This document shows positions 27,182 through 35,682 of a stretch of 64,000 bases of DNA, piece by piece. The notes beneath the pieces are model-generated. The model ran no database searches. It was not told where the DNA came from and worked only from the letters and a program-made list of their open reading frames with translations. Source of the stretch: Fabrea salina (Eukaryota; Ciliophora; Heterotrichea; Heterotrichida; Fabreidae). The position numbers were made by a program, and so were the translations under genes. Within the stretch, counting starts at the first letter, position 1, and every line of letters begins with the position of its first letter. The stretch covers positions 62,001-126,000 of the forward strand of contig JALIHJ010000035.1 in the NCBI GenBank assembly GCA_022984795.1, written 5' to 3'.

Positions 27182-28102
27182 TTATGTTATCAAGCCCTTG
27201 GGCCTTTTTAGAGTTACAGTGAGAGGGGTTTGCTTTGCGGGTCCTTTGTTTCGCTTGCATTTCCTCTTCTTCCAGGCACAGTCGTTTGTGTTTTTTGTGT
27301 TTGTTGTTTGTCTGGTGTCTATTTTTGTGCTTCTGGGTAGTTGTGGTTCTTTCTGTTTTTGTGAGAGCTTCCTTCTTTGTTTTCTTGTGTCCAGTCTTGT
27401 TTCTTCGAAGGTTGTTTTCGTTGCTCTTGTTACGCTGGGTGTGCTGCGTTTATTGTTTTCTCCTGGTTCTTTTTCCTTTCTGTCCAGAATTGGTTCTTCA
27501 TCGTCCAGGTTTCTCATGATTGCATCGAGCAATTTGTCTTCTTTGCTTTTTTCAGTGAGAGTTTCCTTTGTCTTTCTTTGTGGATTTTTTGTTGCGAGCT
27601 CCATGTCTTCGTCCGGGTTCTCTTCCGTATTTAGCTCTAGGAGTACTTCCAGGTCCGAGTCTTCTTCTGAGTCTAGGTCTGTGTCTTCTTCCCAGCTTAA
27701 GTAAGAATCTATATCTGAGTCTGAGTTCTCCTCGAAGTCTGAGTCTTCGCTCCATTGGTCGTCTGAGTATTGCTCCTCTTCAGTTAAGGTTACAGAGCGC
27801 CGGAGGCTCCTGTATTTTCTTAAGGTGTCTAGGAAGTTAGCGAAGTAATCGCAGCCTTTTGGCCTTTCTGTGCTTTCGTCATCTGATGATTCTGAGCACA
27901 TCATTTGATCCGTTATTTTTTTGATGTGATACTTCAGTGTTGACTTGTCTATTGTTAGGAAATTCGGGTCCCCTATCAAGTGTCTACCTTCAGGGGCCAC
28001 ATAAGCCACGTCTTGGATTAAATCCAGGACTTGGGTCTTCGAATCAGCATTCTCGATAACGCTTGTATTCGAAATTGTTTCCCGATTTTCCATTTTTTGC
28101 AT
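27182..28102 (-). CDS. Highly charged protein: acidic middle, basic C-terminus, unknown function
   Basis: 306 residues from the ATG at 28102 (AGTAAATATG); a longer frame starts at a TTG and is not preferred. Residues about 75-170 are dominated by D, E and S (SESSDDESTE, EEDTDLDSEEDSD). The last 100 residues are K/R-rich and end CAWKKRKCKRNK ... RPKGLIT. This composition suits a histone- or RNA-binding nuclear protein, but no domain is recognised. Base and codon use look less like the neighbours (TTGT/TCTT-rich plus strand), consistent with fast evolution. Confidence 0.6.
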   Translation of the reverse strand: MQKMENRETISNTSVIENADSKTQVLDLIQDVAYVAPEGRHLIGDPNFLTIDKSTLKYHIKKITDQMMCSESSDDESTERPKGCDYFANFLDTLRKYRSLRRSVTLTEEEQYSDDQWSEDSDFEENSDSDIDSYLSWEEDTDLDSEEDSDLEVLLELNTEENPDEDMELATKNPQRKTKETLTEKSKEDKLLDAIMRNLDDEEPILDRKEKEPGENNKRSTPSVTRATKTTFEETRLDTRKQRRKLSQKQKEPQLPRSTKIDTRQTTNTKNTNDCAWKKRKCKRNKGPAKQTPLTVTLKRPKGLIT

Positions 28103-28151
28103 ATTTACTTTAAATATTTTAAACTTCAAAAAATATGCAAATTAAAATTAC

Positions 28152-28793
28152 TTAAGATTTGTTTCTCTCATAAAATTTCCGACGTGCGTTCCACTGCTTC
28201 TTGTATTGGTCTAATTTGCGCATGATGGAATGCTTATTAGTGTTTAAGTCCTGGTGATAAATCCCCCTTAAGTTATCAGTATCTAAAGACTGGAAAGACG
28301 GTTTTTGGTTTCTATTGCTTAAGTCCCGCACAATACGTGCACGCTTTCTGAGTTTTTTGTACAAGGACTTTTGGTCTTCTAGCCTCCAAACATGCTTTTG
28401 AAGCATGCGGTTCTGTTTAGGCGAAAGATCTTTAACAGGAGGCAGTGAGCTTTTGTGCTTTAGTGGAATGTACTTGTTCCTTTCTTCCATAGGAAGCACT
28501 TGGATTTCTAGTTCGCTTGGTGAAGACTGTTGTATTTCTTCTGGAACACCTTTGCCTACGTAGCTTTCGTCAACTTCGTAAGAGTCGCGCAAGTGGTCTA
28601 AACAAGACCGACTTTCTTTTGCAGGTGTGATGAAGACTCGGGATGGAGACCTGATTTCCATGCTAGAAATTGGGACTGGAAAGGGGTCAGAGACCTTTTT
28701 AGTTCTAATTGGAGTTGGTTCAACTCTAGGTTTGGACTCTTCTAAAAACTGTTTTCTGAAGTCTAGGCCTTTTTTCGTGACTGAAATTTTCAT
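28152..28793 (-). CDS. Basic protein of unknown function
   Basis: 213 residues from the ATG encoding MKISVTKKG. Another Met 18 codons upstream lies inside the neighbouring DHHC coding region, without the usual A/T start context, so the shorter start is preferred. The middle is Ser/Pro-rich with likely disorder; the C-terminal 80 residues are helical and basic (RMLQKHVWRLEDQK, KKLRKRARIVRDL, KKQWNARRKFYERN). No family is recognised. The gap to the divergent DHHC gene is 21 bp. Confidence 0.65.
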   Translation of the reverse strand: MKISVTKKGLDFRKQFLEESKPRVEPTPIRTKKVSDPFPVPISSMEIRSPSRVFITPAKESRSCLDHLRDSYEVDESYVGKGVPEEIQQSSPSELEIQVLPMEERNKYIPLKHKSSLPPVKDLSPKQNRMLQKHVWRLEDQKSLYKKLRKRARIVRDLSNRNQKPSFQSLDTDNLRGIYHQDLNTNKHSIMRKLDQYKKQWNARRKFYERNKS

Positions 28794-28814
28794 CACTTTG
28801 GTATATAATCGCTG
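28794..28814. promoter_or_regulatory. 21-bp bidirectional promoter region
   Basis: The whole space between two divergent start codons is 21 bp, with a central TATATA palindrome 14-15 nt from either ATG. It must hold both core promoters and both 5' UTRs unless these lie inside the coding regions. Confidence 0.55.
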
Positions 28815-29564
28815 ATGGAAAGGAATGGATTCACTAGGCCATGGCATCCTTTACAAGTGTTTACTTGGGTTTTATTTAAAGTCCACTTAATTTTGATAGT
28901 GTGTGTAAACTTTTATGTACCTAAGAATACCTTGGTGGTTTACATAGGCTCTAATTACACACTGCATGTTGCACTGGGTCTTGTGGGCTTTATAGCAACT
29001 AAGTCTAGTCCTAGCGAGGAACTAGCTGCTTCCCAGGAAGTTCTGGATTACTACTGCAGCATGTGTAAAATATTTGTGACTGAAAGAACTAAGCACTGCA
29101 GAGTATGTGGGAGATGCGTGCATAACTTTGACCACCACTGTAAATGGCTCAACAACTGTATAGGCAAGTCCAACTACAAAAAGTTCCTTGCCCTAGTAGG
29201 AGTTCTTGAGTTAGCTGAGGCATGCCTTTTAGAGTGGGAGTTATACTACCTTTTAGAGACCAACAGGTTTGAAAGCAGCCTCCAGACAACTTTAAGTTGT
29301 TTAGTTATAGCTGATGTAGCACTTAACAGCCTTATACTACTGGGAAATGGCTACTTGATAAGTGTGCACATTTACTTAGGTTTCAAGAAAATGACTACTT
29401 ACGAGTTCATTATGAGAGCTCGAAAAAAAGAAGTAGCGCCTCAAGTGCAAGAGGCAGAAAACTCAGACCTTTTGAGGCCTGACAAAAGAAGCTCAAGTAT
29501 AGGGTGCGCTGTTTGCAAGGAGTCCTTTTCTTTAAATAGAAACAACTTTTCTAATGAGCTTTAA
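28815..29564 (+). CDS. DHHC-type protein S-palmitoyltransferase (short)
   Basis: 249 residues. Two N-terminal TM helices are followed by a complete DHHC domain ([20 protein letters not shown], catalytic FDHHC near 105, then [10 protein letters not shown]) and two more TM helices. The post-TM motif reads TTYEF, matching TTxE. Active enzyme expected. The N-terminus lacks the long acidic loop of the family member at 8659, so the two are distinct paralogues. The next gene begins 17 bp downstream. Confidence 0.92.
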   Translation: MERNGFTRPWHPLQVFTWVLFKVHLILIVCVNFYVPKNTLVVYIGSNYTLHVALGLVGFIATKSSPSEELAASQEVLDYYCSMCKIFVTERTKHCRVCGRCVHNFDHHCKWLNNCIGKSNYKKFLALVGVLELAEACLLEWELYYLLETNRFESSLQTTLSCLVIADVALNSLILLGNGYLISVHIYLGFKKMTTYEFIMRARKKEVAPQVQEAENSDLLRPDKRSSSIGCAVCKESFSLNRNNFSNEL

Positions 29565-29580
29565 ACTATAATTCAAATTA

Positions 29581-31194
29581 ATGGGCAGCCAGAATCCTGA
29601 GTTAGTTCTAAAGTGTACAGATGGACTATTTAAGGGGAAGTTTTTGTACGTAAACACAACAGTAAGTTGTAAGCAGGAACAAGGAGAAGTTTTTGGAAGT
29701 GGAAGCCCCTACGAAAATGAACTGACCATTTCAATAGAAAGAGCAGAATTAGAACCCCGCCACGCCCAAATTTTCCACAACGAGGGTTTTTTCTTGAGGA
29801 ACCTCAGCAGTCAAGGAGACACTTGGGTTAAAATCCAAGAAACTTCGGAACCAGGCGAAAGGTTAATACCAGGGTATACACTCAGAGTAGGGCCTTTGGA
29901 GTTTGTTGTACGCGAAGGCAAAAAAGAAAGCCTGCAAAACAACTGGATTCAAAACTACTCACTGCAGCACTTGAGTCACTTATTAGGAAGCAAAAGTTTA
30001 GATTGGCTGTTTAATGCAGAAGTAGAAAAATTAGAGTGTGAAGAAAGTGACAAAAGAAGAATTAAAAAAGCAATCGAAGAAATGAAGTTGCTTCCTAGAG
30101 AAATTAGAAAGGTCAAGCTTGTTTCAGAGGACATCGAATTTAGTGTAGGTTGGAAGCCTGTGCTAATTGGGTCTTCTTCAAGGTGCGACATTTGGGTTCC
30201 TGGAGTTAGTGAAGTCCAGTGTAGAGTTTTTTACGACCAAGACTCATTTTTTATATTAAACTTAGACGAAGGCAAAGTATACAGAAAACTTTTGGAAAAT
30301 GAAAACTTTAAGTTAGTAGTTGGAAGAAGCTTTAAGATGGGTAAAATAGAGTTTGAGGTGTGCAGTTTCAACTTAGGCAAGTGGAGCGAAACTGGTTTAA
30401 GACCCTCGATGGAAGACTCAGACAAGGTAATCCAGAACCTTTTTATAAGTGAAGAACCTGTGTTTTACTGTGGGATCTTCGACGGCCATGGAGGTAAGCT
30501 GTGCTCTGAGTTTCTAAAATCACAACTTCACTTGTACTTAAAAGCTAGACTTAGGAACCAGCCTTTTGAAAACTGGTCTAAACTGATTAAAGGAGCTTTT
30601 AGGCAGTGTGACCAAGACTTTAAAGCTAAGGAACCAGAGCGTTCTAGAGAAATGGGCTCCACTGCTTTAGTAGTTTTAATCCAAAACAACAGAATGCTTG
30701 TGTGCAACGTGGGCGACAGCAGAGCTTTGCTGTGCAGAAATGGAGTTACTTTAAGACTTACCCGAGATCACAGACCAAACGACCCTAAAGAAGCAAGTCG
30801 CATTCACCAAAACGGAGGAATCATTTTGTTTGGAAGGGTTTACGGCAAGCTTGCTGTGAGTAGGGCTTTTGGGGACTTTGAACTAAAAGACTTTCAATCA
30901 GAAAACAGATGTGACCACTACCAACCAGTTTTAAGTGTGGAACCAGAAATTAGGGAGTTTGAACTGGACTGGGAAAGAGACGAGTTTTTGGTGATGGCCT
31001 GCGATGGTCTTTTTGAAGCTTTCAGTGACGAAGAAGTAGTTAGCAATGCCAGGAACAAACTCCGCAGAATGCCTCCTACAGAACAAGACCCTTCAAGGGT
31101 GATTAAAGAAATAGTGTCTGAAGCAGTATACTCTAGACAAACCTCAGACAACGTTTCGGCTTTTCTGATAAGCTTGTGTGCAGGAGTTAGTTAA
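29581..31194 (+). CDS. PP2C-family protein phosphatase with N-terminal FHA-like domains
   Basis: 537 residues. Two FHA-like beta-sandwich regions lie at about 5-105 (LEPRHAQIFHNEG, NLSSQGD) and about 185-270 (VLIGSSSRCDIWVPGV). The C-terminal PP2C domain retains its metal ligands: RPSMEDSD, FDGHGG near 300, ACDGLFEAFSD and SDNVSAFL, plus GSTAL and GDSRALL. A Mg/Mn-dependent Ser/Thr phosphatase guided by phosphothreonine binding is expected, as in plant KAPP. The N-terminus MGSQNPEL could be N-myristoylated (Gly2, Ser3), which would put it on membranes. Confidence 0.9.
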   Translation: MGSQNPELVLKCTDGLFKGKFLYVNTTVSCKQEQGEVFGSGSPYENELTISIERAELEPRHAQIFHNEGFFLRNLSSQGDTWVKIQETSEPGERLIPGYTLRVGPLEFVVREGKKESLQNNWIQNYSLQHLSHLLGSKSLDWLFNAEVEKLECEESDKRRIKKAIEEMKLLPREIRKVKLVSEDIEFSVGWKPVLIGSSSRCDIWVPGVSEVQCRVFYDQDSFFILNLDEGKVYRKLLENENFKLVVGRSFKMGKIEFEVCSFNLGKWSETGLRPSMEDSDKVIQNLFISEEPVFYCGIFDGHGGKLCSEFLKSQLHLYLKARLRNQPFENWSKLIKGAFRQCDQDFKAKEPERSREMGSTALVVLIQNNRMLVCNVGDSRALLCRNGVTLRLTRDHRPNDPKEASRIHQNGGIILFGRVYGKLAVSRAFGDFELKDFQSENRCDHYQPVLSVEPEIREFELDWERDEFLVMACDGLFEAFSDEEVVSNARNKLRRMPPTEQDPSRVIKEIVSEAVYSRQTSDNVSAFLISLCAGVS

Positions 31195-31259
31195 TTTTAA
31201 TTCTTTAGAAGATACATATCAAATAAATCTAAGAGAATCCTAACAACTTATATAATTTA

Positions 31260-32762
31260 ATGCAAAGCAACTTAGCTCTCATCAGCAAGCACATTGTTTG
31301 TGAAAAGTAGGAGTTACTTAGGAGTCCAAAGCCTATACATGGGGCATTGCTTATAAAGAATGGAACTATCCAAAGCATCCTTAGTGTTCCTAACTTCCAA
31401 ATAGAAGAACTAATGACCGAATACTTAGTAGAAGACTTAGGAGACCTCTACATTTCTCCAGGCTTAGTAGACATTAACCTTCATGCTGGTGAAGATGGAC
31501 TTTCTTCAGTGACCAAAGCTGCTGCTTTAGGCGGAGTAACTTGTGTAGCCACTTCAAACAGCATTACTTCTAGTCTCTACTGCGATGTAGCTCCTTTAGG
31601 CTTTGTGTCCCAAGATGACTGTGCTTTTGGGTTTAAAACCCATTTGCTAAAAGACAGTTTAAAAAGAGTCCAGGAAGTGCTTAAAACTAAACCTATATTA
31701 GTGTTTCCAGAGTACCCAGAACAAGTAACTGAAGTCCAGTCACCCATCAAAGAAGTCAACTGTGAAAGCTCTGAGTCTGATGATGAAAGCACTGATAAGT
31801 ACTCAGAATTGAGTTTCGAAAGCTTTGCAATCTCTGACTTCTTCACAGGCCTAGAAGCCACCCCCAAAAAAGACAGGAGAGGCTCTGCTCCCGTGATAAC
31901 TCTTCCTAAGTTTGCAACTGACAGAAAGGTGAGCTTCCCCAGAATGCCTAGACACTCAGTATTTTGCACACTGAACATGCCTGTTCTGCCTGTTCCCAGA
32001 CAAGACATTCCTTTCATAGAAAAAGCAGGCATTTCTGAAGAAAGCTACTACCAGCACCTTGAAAACTTTCCTGCTGAATTTGAAGTAGCTGCAGTGCAAA
32101 AGCTGCTTCCCTGCAGTGGAAAAATTCACTTTTCAAATGTGTCTTCAGCACTCACTGTAGAAACCATCCAAAAATTCAAACCAACCTGTGAAGTAACCTT
32201 TGAGGTGTCTCTTCCATACCTATACTTCTGTGACAGGGACTTAAAACCCTGCGACACTCGGTACAAAATAGTTCCTCCTATTAGGAACTACGACAACTAC
32301 TTGAGTCTTTGGGAACTCTTTAAGAACAAACAAATAGACTGCGTAGGGTCTTACCACCAGCCTGTAAGTCCTTTGAAAAAGTTCAGAGCCAACTACCATG
32401 AAAACGAAAACGGAATGAGTTGTATAGGGTTCACTCTGCAGGGAGTCTGGACTAAACTCAGAAGTCAAATCATGCCTGAAGAAGACGGCAACTACTTAGT
32501 TTACCTTTCAGAAGTTCTTTCTAAAAAGCCTTCTGAAATACTTGGACTCAAGCACAAGGGCAGTATAAAGGTAGGAAACGAAGCTGACTTAGTTGTTTGG
32601 GACCCCTACTTCAAGTTTACTGTTGAAAAAACTAATGACAAGCACCCTAACATGAACGTTTTCAAAGGAGAAGAACTTTACGGAGCTGTCTATAGAACTT
32701 ATGTAAGAGGGCAGTTAGTGCAGTCTTCCCCAGTGGGGTGTGTGCTTAACTCAGATAATTAA
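31260..32762 (+). CDS. Allantoinase/dihydropyrimidinase-family amidohydrolase-like protein, metal site degenerate
   Basis: Spliced from 31260..31306 and 31322..32762 (phase 2), 495 residues. Family features: ISPGLVDINLH for PGxIDxHxH near 62-70, AAALGGVTCVATS, PPIRN, and at the C-terminus KHKGSIKVGNEADLVVWDP and YRTYVRGQLV. Metal ligands look lost: the first His of HxH is Asn (NLH), and the SDH near the end is SYH. An acidic insertion (SSESDDESTDK) interrupts the barrel at about 160-210. Probably a non-catalytic relative such as a CRMP-like protein; loss of activity is inferred. Confidence 0.78.
31307..31321 (+). other. 15-nt intron
   Basis: GTAGGAGTTACTTAG with A at position 10. It joins a 16-codon first exon starting in TATATAATTTAATG to the main frame (phase 2). 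Confidence 0.85.
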
Positions 32763-32765
32763 TTA

Positions 32766-33665
32766 CTAGCAGTAAGGGTCTAAAGAGCGCACGCGGCAGT
32801 TGGTGATATGCCTGTTTTTAGGAGTGTCGTTGACTGGAGTGTTGGTGCTTTCGGTTGAAACTGCAAAACTTTCAACAGGTACTTCTTCAGGTTTAGTGAA
32901 GTACCTAGTTTTTTGTTTTTTGAGTCTTTCGATTCTTTTCCTTCTTTCTATTTCTTTTAGTCTTTTAAGCTCAGCTTTAGCAGTCCTGATGGCTTTGAAG
33001 TCGCTCCACGCTTTAGAAATCCTTGCAATACTTTCTTTGTAAAGCTCACGCTTAACTTTATCAAAATACTCTAAGTTCTCCTGCAGCACTTTTTTATTGT
33101 GGATCTCAGTGAAGTGTTCCCTGGCTTTATATCCTCTGTAAGTTTTTTGGATTTTCAAAGCAGCGTCTTTTCTGGCAGCTTGCAGTTTGAGTTTTTTGAT
33201 TTTATAAGTTTTGTGCCTAATCCAAGCTCTTTGGATTAAAAAAGCACTGTAGTTTCTTCGGTCCTGCAGAGCTTTAGTGACTCTGAACCAAGTGTACTTG
33301 CGCCAGTTCCTCTGTATTAAAGCAGCTGCTTTTTCAGACTTGCACTTTTGGAATAAATACAACGCTTCCTTTATAAGGTTTTCACTGCTCACTTTTGGGT
33401 TTTTAATTTTAATTTTGACTCTGCATTTCTGTTCAACTTTCCGAATTACTTTAGCAGCAGATATTTGGTTCCTCCTAACTCTGGTAGTTTCTAAGCCTTT
33501 CCTAATGTCTTTTTCTCTCTGTTCAAAATCGATTGAGTAATCTTTAGAGAGGGAACTGGTTCTGAACCTATTAATACTTGGGAACCTTGTAGGAAGGGGG
33601 TGTAGCAGGGGCTTAGGAGTTGAGTAGCGCTGGAATGCAGGGTAGTTTTTCAGAGGAGGAAGCAT
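32766..33665 (-). CDS. Multi-IQ-motif protein
   Basis: 299 residues. At least three IQ motifs lie at about 110-200 (AALIQRNWRKY, AFLIQRAWIRH, ALKIQKTYRGYKAR), with a possible fourth (ISKAWSDFKAIR). They sit in a very basic helical protein ending in a long K/R coiled coil. Binds calmodulin or centrin; in ciliates such proteins are often cortical or basal-body components (inference). Only 3 bp separate its TAG from the stop of the convergent gene. Start context TAATATAAATG. Confidence 0.82.
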   Translation of the reverse strand: MLPPLKNYPAFQRYSTPKPLLHPLPTRFPSINRFRTSSLSKDYSIDFEQREKDIRKGLETTRVRRNQISAAKVIRKVEQKCRVKIKIKNPKVSSENLIKEALYLFQKCKSEKAAALIQRNWRKYTWFRVTKALQDRRNYSAFLIQRAWIRHKTYKIKKLKLQAARKDAALKIQKTYRGYKAREHFTEIHNKKVLQENLEYFDKVKRELYKESIARISKAWSDFKAIRTAKAELKRLKEIERRKRIERLKKQKTRYFTKPEEVPVESFAVSTESTNTPVNDTPKNRHITNCRVRSLDPYC

Positions 33666-33692
33666 TTATATTACGTCTAACAGGTGAATAAT

Positions 33693-35648
33693 ATGGGACT
33701 TTTCAAAGGCACTCTAGAAAACCGCTTAATCCTTGTTTTGAAGTCACTTATGGCTTCTAGAAATAAAAAACTCGCTACTGCTGGAGCTACTGCTGCTGTG
33801 CTTTTAGTTTTTAGACTTTTAACTAACAGACGCCAGCCAAGTCTCAAACAGTCGCCTAAGAAAACTAGGGGTCAAGTAGACTTTAAGTTTCTGGCTAGAC
33901 TTTTTGAGTTGGTTAAAATAGTGATTCCTTCCTACAAGTCCAAAGAGTTTTTTTGCTTAATTCTGCTGAGTGGTTTGCTTTTGCTGAGAACAGTTATAAG
34001 CATCAGCATAGCTTCTGTGAACGGGAAAATAGTCAAAGCTATAGTAAGCAAAGACTTTAAGTCTTTTTTGAAAAGAGTAAGTGTTATTTAGATCCTACAA
34101 CTAGGAATGTTTGCAGTGCCTGCTTCAGTAGTTAACAGTGGACTGGACTATTTCAACAACAAGTTGTACATCATGTTCAGACACAGAATTTCTAGTTACT
34201 TAAACAAAAAGTACTTAGAAGGCATGGTGTTTTACCAACTGTCTAACCTAGACTCTAGGATTGCTAACCCTGACCAAAAGTTCACCCAAGACATTGAAAA
34301 GTGGTCTAAATGCTTGTCTAACCTCTACTCCAACCTTACAAAACCTATTCTGGACATTTTTCTGTTCAGCAAAAAGCTTTCAGAGCTAGTAGGGTTTGAA
34401 GGTCCTGCTATTATAATAGGTTGGTACTTTTTTTCAGGGTTTGTGATTAGGTTTGTTTCCCCTCCTTTTGGCAAACTAGCCTCTGCTGAACAAGAAAAAG
34501 AAGGTTACTACAGAACCTGTCACAGCGACCTTGTGAACCACTCAGAAGAAATCACTTTTTACAGAGGCAACGAGTGGGAGAAACAAAGGACCCACATTAT
34601 TATGTCCAAACTAGTCAAGAAAGTCAACGAAATCTTGTTTAAAAGGTTTTACATGGGAGTTTTTGACGGGATATTTGCTAAGTACGGAGCTACTATGATT
34701 TCTTACGCAGTACTGGGACTTCCCGTTTTCGGGCCCAAAAACCAAAACTACTCTGCTATGGATACTGGAGCCGTTACTAGGGACTACATTAGAAATTCAA
34801 GTTTGCTGATTAACTTAGCCAAAGCTATTGGCAGAATAGTTATATCCTACAAGGACCTTCAGTCCCTGGCAGGGTACACAGGACTTATTTACGACTTAAA
34901 AGAAGTTTTGGACGACTTAGAAGTCAGCAAGTTCAAAAGAAACATGGTAGAGGGATCTCCTTATACAAACTCGCCCATTGAAGGAAAGTTTATTTACGAC
35001 GATTGCTTGGCTTTTGAAAACGTGCCTATAGTGTCCCCTAACGGAGATGTTTTGGTAGAAAACCTAAACATTAAGATCGAAACAGGCATGCATACATTCA
35101 TCCAAGGCCCAAATGGGTGCGGAAAATCCTCGCTCTTCAGAATCCTAGGCGAGCTGTGGCCTCTTTACAAAGGAGTAGTTTACAAGCCTAGAATGGAAGA
35201 AATGTTTTATATTCCTCAAAGACCTTACTTTCCCCACGGAACTCTTAGGGACCAAATCATTTACCCTCACACTCACCAGCAAATGCTGGACAGTGGAGCT
35301 ACTGACCCTGAGTTATTTGAGCTTATGGAAATCGTTCAACTTTCTGAAGTCGTTGATAAAAAGGGCTTGGACCACTTCGAAACTTGGAACGACACTTTAA
35401 GTGGAGGTCAAAAGCAAAAGCTTGCAATGTGCAGGCTGCTGTACCACAGGCCGAAGTTTGCTATACTAGACGAGTGCACCAGTGCTGTAAGTATGGAGGC
35501 TGAAAGAATAATTTACGAAGAGTACAAGGCAAGAGGAATCACACTCATAACGGTTTCCCATAGAGAGTCTTTGCTTAAGTACCACGATTACATTCTTAAG
35601 TTTGACGGAAGAGGAGGTTGGAACTTTTATAAGTTACTATTTGACTAA
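33693..35648 (+). CDS. Peroxisomal ABC half-transporter, subfamily D
   Basis: Spliced from 33693..34076 and 34092..35648 (phase 0), 646 residues. An N-terminal TM domain carries the ABCD signature NPDQKFTQDIEKW. The nucleotide-binding domain has Walker A GPNGCGKSS, LSGGQKQKLAMCRLL and Walker B FAILDECTSAV, with IPQRPYFPHGTLRDQ as Q-loop, all typical of ABCD1-3. Such dimers import very-long-chain acyl-CoA into peroxisomes. The start is ATG in GAATAATATG; an in-frame GTG 9 nt upstream is not preferred. Divergent from the IQ gene with 27 bp between. Confidence 0.93.
34077..34091 (+). other. 15-nt intron
   Basis: GTAAGTGTTATTTAG with A at position 10. Removal joins ...FKSFLKR to ILQLGMFAV without a gap in the ABCD TM domain. 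Confidence 0.92.
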
Positions 35649-35682
35649 TTAAGTCTTTAAACTAGCCACATGTTTTACTAAA

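Noticed and set aside
27138-27704. 188-codon plus-strand frame
   Set aside because: Antisense of the acidic gene; its Phe/Ser/Val-rich composition is what the reverse of Asp/Glu codons gives, and the start lacks the usual element.
28794-28847. Upstream Met for the basic protein at 28152
   Set aside because: It would lie inside the DHHC coding region without start context; not excluded.
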